In this document: positions 31,957-34,777 of the stretch, in pieces
Layout of the letters: the number at the start of each line of letters is the position of its first letter
Numbering within the stretch: the first letter of the stretch is position 1
Assembly: GCA_017442445.1 (NCBI GenBank)
Contig: JAFRZS010000042.1
Span: forward strand, 1 to 34,777
Source of the DNA: Clostridia bacterium
GTDB taxonomy: Bacteria; Bacillota; Clostridia; Oscillospirales; Acutalibacteraceae
Direction of reading: 5' to 3'
DNA: 34,777 bases
Position numbers and translations under genes: made by a program
Notes under the pieces: model-generated
The model's input: only the letters and a program-made list of their open reading frames with translations
What the model was told of the DNA's origin: nothing
Databases searched by the model: none

Positions 31957-31992
31957 AAAAAACAGTCAGGAAGTTTTTCCTGACTGTTTTTT
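31957..31992. terminator. Bidirectional terminator between uxaC and the proBA operon
   Basis: A 16-bp perfect stem: AAAAAACAGTCAGGAA (31957-31972) and its complement at 31977-31992, loop GTTT. It overlaps the stop codon of the minus-strand membrane protein gene. Confidence 0.9.
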
Positions 31993-32644
31993 ATGCTGTT
32001 TCGGGAGGGATTGTATCTTGTAATGAAATTATGTGATATTTTCCGTCTTTTTCACTGAGAGATATCTTGACATACTTTGACGGCTGAGGTTCAATGAGCT
32101 TGGAATTTTCATCTGTTTCCCAATCACTGCTTCTGAGATATCCGACAGTCAGCGTTGTGATTTTACTGAACTTTGAAATACTGCAAACCTTCGGAGTGTA
32201 AATAGGTAAAACTCCCGTTACGGGAATGAGATAACCTTTCTGCGTTTCGTCATATACAAAATATTCGTTGACGGTTTTATGTTCGGGAGTGACTTCATTT
32301 CCGAAAAGTTTTTCAAAAGCCTTCTCAACATCCGATTGAGGAATTAAAATTCCGCCGTCGGAATAGGTGTACTTATCGGGAGAAAGATTATCACCCATAA
32401 GCGACCAGATTGAAGCTTCAATCAATTGTGATGTATCAGCCAAAGTGATATCATCAAACGGAGTCGGGTCATTCATAACTACCGGGGCAAGAAAAGCTTC
32501 ATATTCAGCCTTCTTTTCGGAGTTGTCTGCGGCATCTGAAATTTTCCCGACGATAAAAACAATTGAAACAACAACGCCTATTACCGCAAAAAGCATAACG
32601 ATAAAACCGATTATCAATGAAGAAATAGATCTTTTTTCAGCCAT
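31991..32644 (-). CDS. Single-pass membrane protein of unknown function
   Basis: The 217-residue product has one hydrophobic helix (about 8-34, SLIIGFIVMLFAVIGVVVSIVFIVG) and then an extracytoplasmic domain of about 180 residues. The domain includes VEKAFEKLFGNEV, a YFVYDETQKGYLIPVTG segment and a beta-rich C-terminus with LTVGYLRSSD and YVKISLSEKDGKYHIISLQD. The layout resembles lipoprotein- or NTF2-like outer-face domains, but I do not recognise a family. It follows proA by 15 bases with a weak ribosome binding site (AAAGG), so it is probably translated from the proBA mRNA. Its role, and any link to proline synthesis, is unknown. Confidence 0.65.
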   Translation of the reverse strand: MAEKRSISSLIIGFIVMLFAVIGVVVSIVFIVGKISDAADNSEKKAEYEAFLAPVVMNDPTPFDDITLADTSQLIEASIWSLMGDNLSPDKYTYSDGGILIPQSDVEKAFEKLFGNEVTPEHKTVNEYFVYDETQKGYLIPVTGVLPIYTPKVCSISKFSKITTLTVGYLRSSDWETDENSKLIEPQPSKYVKISLSEKDGKYHIISLQDTIPPETA

Positions 32645-32659
32645 ATTTTATCCAAGCCT

Positions 32660-33907
32660 TTACTTTCTGATTTGTCCGTTACCGATAATTGTATATTTGT
32701 AGCTTACGAGCGTATCAATCCCCAAAGGTCCTCTTGCGTGAAGCTTCTGAGTGGAAATTCCGATTTCTGCACCGTAGCCGAATTCACCGCCGTCTGTGAA
32801 GCGGGTGGAAACATTGACATAAACCGCTGCAGAATCAACCTCTTTAATGAATTTCTGTGAAGCTTCAAGATTATTTGTTATTATACATTCGCTGTGACGG
32901 GTAGAATATTTTGAAATATGGTCAATAGCTTCATCAATACTGTCAACAGTTTTGATTGAAATTTTATAATCAAGATATTCTGTTGCCCAATCATTTTCTG
33001 TTGCGGGAATTGCATCGGGAAGAATTGCACACACAATTTCATCACCGTGAATTTCAACATTCTTTTCTTCAAGCTTTTTTGCAACAGCGATCAACGCAAT
33101 TTCTGCGATATCCTTGTGTATAAGCACACTCTCACAAGCGTTACATACGGAAGGTCTTGAAGTTTTAGCGTTGAAAATAATTTCTGCCGCCATGTCAATA
33201 TCGGCATCTTTATCAATGTATGTATGACAGTTACCGCTTCCTGTTTCGATGACGGGAACTGTTGAATTTTCAACAACTGTGCGGATAAGTCCCGCACCGC
33301 CTCTGGGGATAAGCACATCAACATATTCGTTGAGTGTCATAAGCCCTCTTGCGCTGTCCCTTGAGGTGTCTTCGATAAGCTGTATGCAATCAGCGGGAAG
33401 ACCTGCTTTTTCAACAGCATTTCTCATGACTTCAACAATAGCTATGTTTGAATTTATTGCTTCTTTACCGCCGCGGAGAATAACTGTGTTACCTGCTTTA
33501 AGACAAAGCACAGCGGCATCGGATGTAACATTCGGTCTTGCTTCAAAAATTACAGCAATAACACCTAAAGGCACTGTGATTTTTGTAACGGTCATTCCGT
33601 TTTTGTTGACACCGCCGTCAAGCACTTTGCCGACGGGATCATTCATAGCGGCAACCTCCATAGCTCCCTGAGCCATTCCCTTGATTCTTTCGGGAGTAAG
33701 TGCAAGGCGGTCTAAAAGTGAATCCGAAAGACCGTTGTTCTTTCCGTTTTCCAAGTCAATTTTATTGCTTTCAATAATTTTATCCGTGTTTTTAATAAGC
33801 TCATCGGCAATAGATTCAATAGCCGAAGTTTTCTGAGCAGCATCTGCTTTTGCTAAAAATCTTTCAGCTGCCTTTGCTTTTTTTCCGATTTGTTCAAGTG
33901 TCATCAT
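32660..33907 (-). CDS. proA: Gamma-glutamyl phosphate reductase (glutamate-5-semialdehyde dehydrogenase)
   Basis: The 415-residue enzyme reduces gamma-glutamyl phosphate to glutamate-5-semialdehyde with NADPH, step two of proline synthesis. It is an aldehyde-dehydrogenase-fold protein with VIFEARPNVTSDAA (119-132), RGGKEAINSN (145-154) and the catalytic C255 in RPSVCNACES. HTYIDKDADIDMA and the late FGYGAEIGISTQKLHARGP are further ProA signatures. The length is normal. The start overlaps the proB stop as TAATG; a second ATG three bases on is equally possible. AAGGGG lies in the end of proB, so the two are translationally coupled. Confidence 0.96.
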   Translation of the reverse strand: MMTLEQIGKKAKAAERFLAKADAAQKTSAIESIADELIKNTDKIIESNKIDLENGKNNGLSDSLLDRLALTPERIKGMAQGAMEVAAMNDPVGKVLDGGVNKNGMTVTKITVPLGVIAVIFEARPNVTSDAAVLCLKAGNTVILRGGKEAINSNIAIVEVMRNAVEKAGLPADCIQLIEDTSRDSARGLMTLNEYVDVLIPRGGAGLIRTVVENSTVPVIETGSGNCHTYIDKDADIDMAAEIIFNAKTSRPSVCNACESVLIHKDIAEIALIAVAKKLEEKNVEIHGDEIVCAILPDAIPATENDWATEYLDYKISIKTVDSIDEAIDHISKYSTRHSECIITNNLEASQKFIKEVDSAAVYVNVSTRFTDGGEFGYGAEIGISTQKLHARGPLGIDTLVSYKYTIIGNGQIRK

Positions 33908-34695
33908 TATTTTTTCCCCTTAAAGAAAGTTCCGACCTGATGTCCGTCAAGTAAATCATAAATGTGTTCAGGTTGTTCACCGTTCATAATAATTGTATCA
34001 ATTCCGGCACCGCAGGCAATTTCTGCCGCGTGAATTTTTGTAGTCATTCCGCCTGTGCCGAATTTTGTACCGCTTCCGCCTGCGATAGAATATATGTAAT
34101 CATCAATTTCATTTACCATAGGAATGATTCTTGCATCTTCGTTTTCTCTCGGATCTTCATCGTAAAGTCCGTCAATATCAGAAAGAATAATCAGCGCATC
34201 GGCATTAACAAGTTTTGCAACAACTGCTGAGAGAGAGTCGTTATCACCGAATTCAATTTCTTCAACTGCGACAGCATCGTTTTCGTTTACAACGGGAATT
34301 GCATCAAATTCAAAAAGCTTTTCAAACGAGTTTTCAAGGTTATGTTTTCTTTCTTCAACATCAACATCGCTCCTGGTAATAAGAAGCTGACCGATTGTGT
34401 GACCGTATTCCGAAAAAAGTTTGTCATATAAAAACATCAGTTCGCACTGACCTACAGTGGCTGCCGCCTGGCGTCCGGGAATGTCAGCAGGTTTTTGTCT
34501 GAGATTAAGTTTTCCCACACCGATGCCGATTGCACCTGATGTTACAAGGATAATTTCCTTACCTGAATTTTTTAAGTCTGAATGAACCTTTACAAGCTTT
34601 CCGATGCGTCGGATATTTGTTTTTCCGTTAGGATAAGTAAGAGTTGATGTTCCGACTTTAAAAACAAATCTTTTTGCATTTGCTGAAATAGCCAC
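33907..34695 (-). CDS. proB: Glutamate 5-kinase, short form without PUA domain
   Basis: The 262-residue kinase phosphorylates L-glutamate at the gamma-carboxyl, the first and usually proline-inhibited step of proline synthesis. Family motifs: FKVGTSTL near the start, VTSGAIGIG, VNENDAVA, FGDNDSLSA, DGLYDEDPRENEDA and the GTGGMTTKIHAAEIA loop. It ends after the kinase domain; the C-terminal PUA domain of E. coli ProB is absent, as in many Clostridia. I chose GTG at 34695 because GAGGTG lies seven bases upstream. The longer frame from 34731 would start at the -10 box. It heads the proB-proA-membrane protein operon. Confidence 0.95.
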   Translation of the reverse strand: MAISANAKRFVFKVGTSTLTYPNGKTNIRRIGKLVKVHSDLKNSGKEIILVTSGAIGIGVGKLNLRQKPADIPGRQAAATVGQCELMFLYDKLFSEYGHTIGQLLITRSDVDVEERKHNLENSFEKLFEFDAIPVVNENDAVAVEEIEFGDNDSLSAVVAKLVNADALIILSDIDGLYDEDPRENEDARIIPMVNEIDDYIYSIAGGSGTKFGTGGMTTKIHAAEIACGAGIDTIIMNGEQPEHIYDLLDGHQVGTFFKGKK

Positions 34696-34717
34696 TGAAT
34701 TACACCTCTGTTTTAAT

Positions 34718-34726
34718 AGTATATCA
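34718..34726 (-). promoter_or_regulatory. Extended -10 promoter of proBA
   Basis: On the minus strand TG-a-TATACT (34726-34718). The expected -35 region (about 34741-34747) has only a weak match. There is no room for a T-box leader between this box and the GTG start. Confidence 0.55.
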
Positions 34727-34777
34727 AACATTGTAACACATACAGAATGAAAAATAAAGTTAAATTTTACCCAAAAA

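Noticed and set aside
34696..34777. A possible T-box or proline-responsive leader before proB
   Set aside because: The spacer between the -10 box and start codon is only about 20 bases, too short for a T-box.
1..34777. CRISPR arrays, toxin-antitoxin pairs, phage, transposases, tRNA or rRNA genes
   Set aside because: I scanned both strands by eye for regular repeats, recombinase motifs and tRNA-like cloverleafs and found none. A machine search with tRNAscan-SE and a CRISPR finder would settle it.

Overview
The window looks like chromosome of a low-GC Gram-positive anaerobe, most likely a gut or rumen Clostridia of the Oscillospirales/Ruminococcaceae type. The reasons are strong AGGAGG-type ribosome binding sites, canonical sigma-A promoters, AT-rich spacers, a dockerin-bearing secreted esterase, an AbrB-type regulator with a zinc-ribbon tail, and a catabolic gene set without Bacteroidetes SusC/SusD. 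I see no tRNA or rRNA gene, CRISPR array, transposase, phage gene or known defence system.

Layout. 1-397: gene-free, with a multi-hairpin palindromic element (124-210), a terminator-like hairpin and a promoter. 398-3973 (+): Gfo/Idh/MocA oxidoreductase, cytoplasmic BNR-repeat sialidase-like protein, secreted metallophosphoesterase. 6988-4022 (-): a two-gene operon of an unassigned TIM-barrel glycosidase-like protein and a second Gfo/Idh/MocA oxidoreductase. 7187-9610 (+): a 51-residue EF-hand microprotein, a Thr-rich coiled-coil lipoprotein behind a perfect consensus promoter, and an NSS-family sodium symporter. 12395-9666 (-): a 909-residue secreted sialate O-acetylesterase-like protein ending in a dockerin. 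12539-14257 (+): a GH2 glycosidase. 15386-14304 (-) and 15494-16141 (+): a cytosolic M14 carboxypeptidase-like protein and an SGNH hydrolase, divergent around a palindrome that lies on both -35 regions. 17612-16356 (-): an MFS permease. 17716-18150 (+): a small helical protein. 18219-27095 (+): a five-gene operon with three tandem S15/CocE-like alpha/beta hydrolases, a GHL6-type glycosidase-like protein and a GH3 glycosidase.

The right part is mostly housekeeping: pncB (NAD salvage), a small XRE regulator, a NagD-like HAD phosphatase, an AbrB-family regulator with a structured leader, uxaC (uronate isomerase), and a proB-proA-membrane protein operon.

Taken together, about 27 kb is a glycan-foraging island. 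One dockerin esterase acts outside the cell. Several glycosidases (GH2, GH3, GHL6-like, BNR, an unknown TIM barrel), ester or peptide hydrolases (three S15, SGNH, M14) and sugar oxidoreductases act inside. UxaC would take in uronic acids. No ABC or PTS sugar importer is present, so uptake must depend on the MFS permease or on genes elsewhere. The least described parts are the triplicated S15 operon, the 625-residue barrel, the EF-hand microprotein and the structured non-coding elements.
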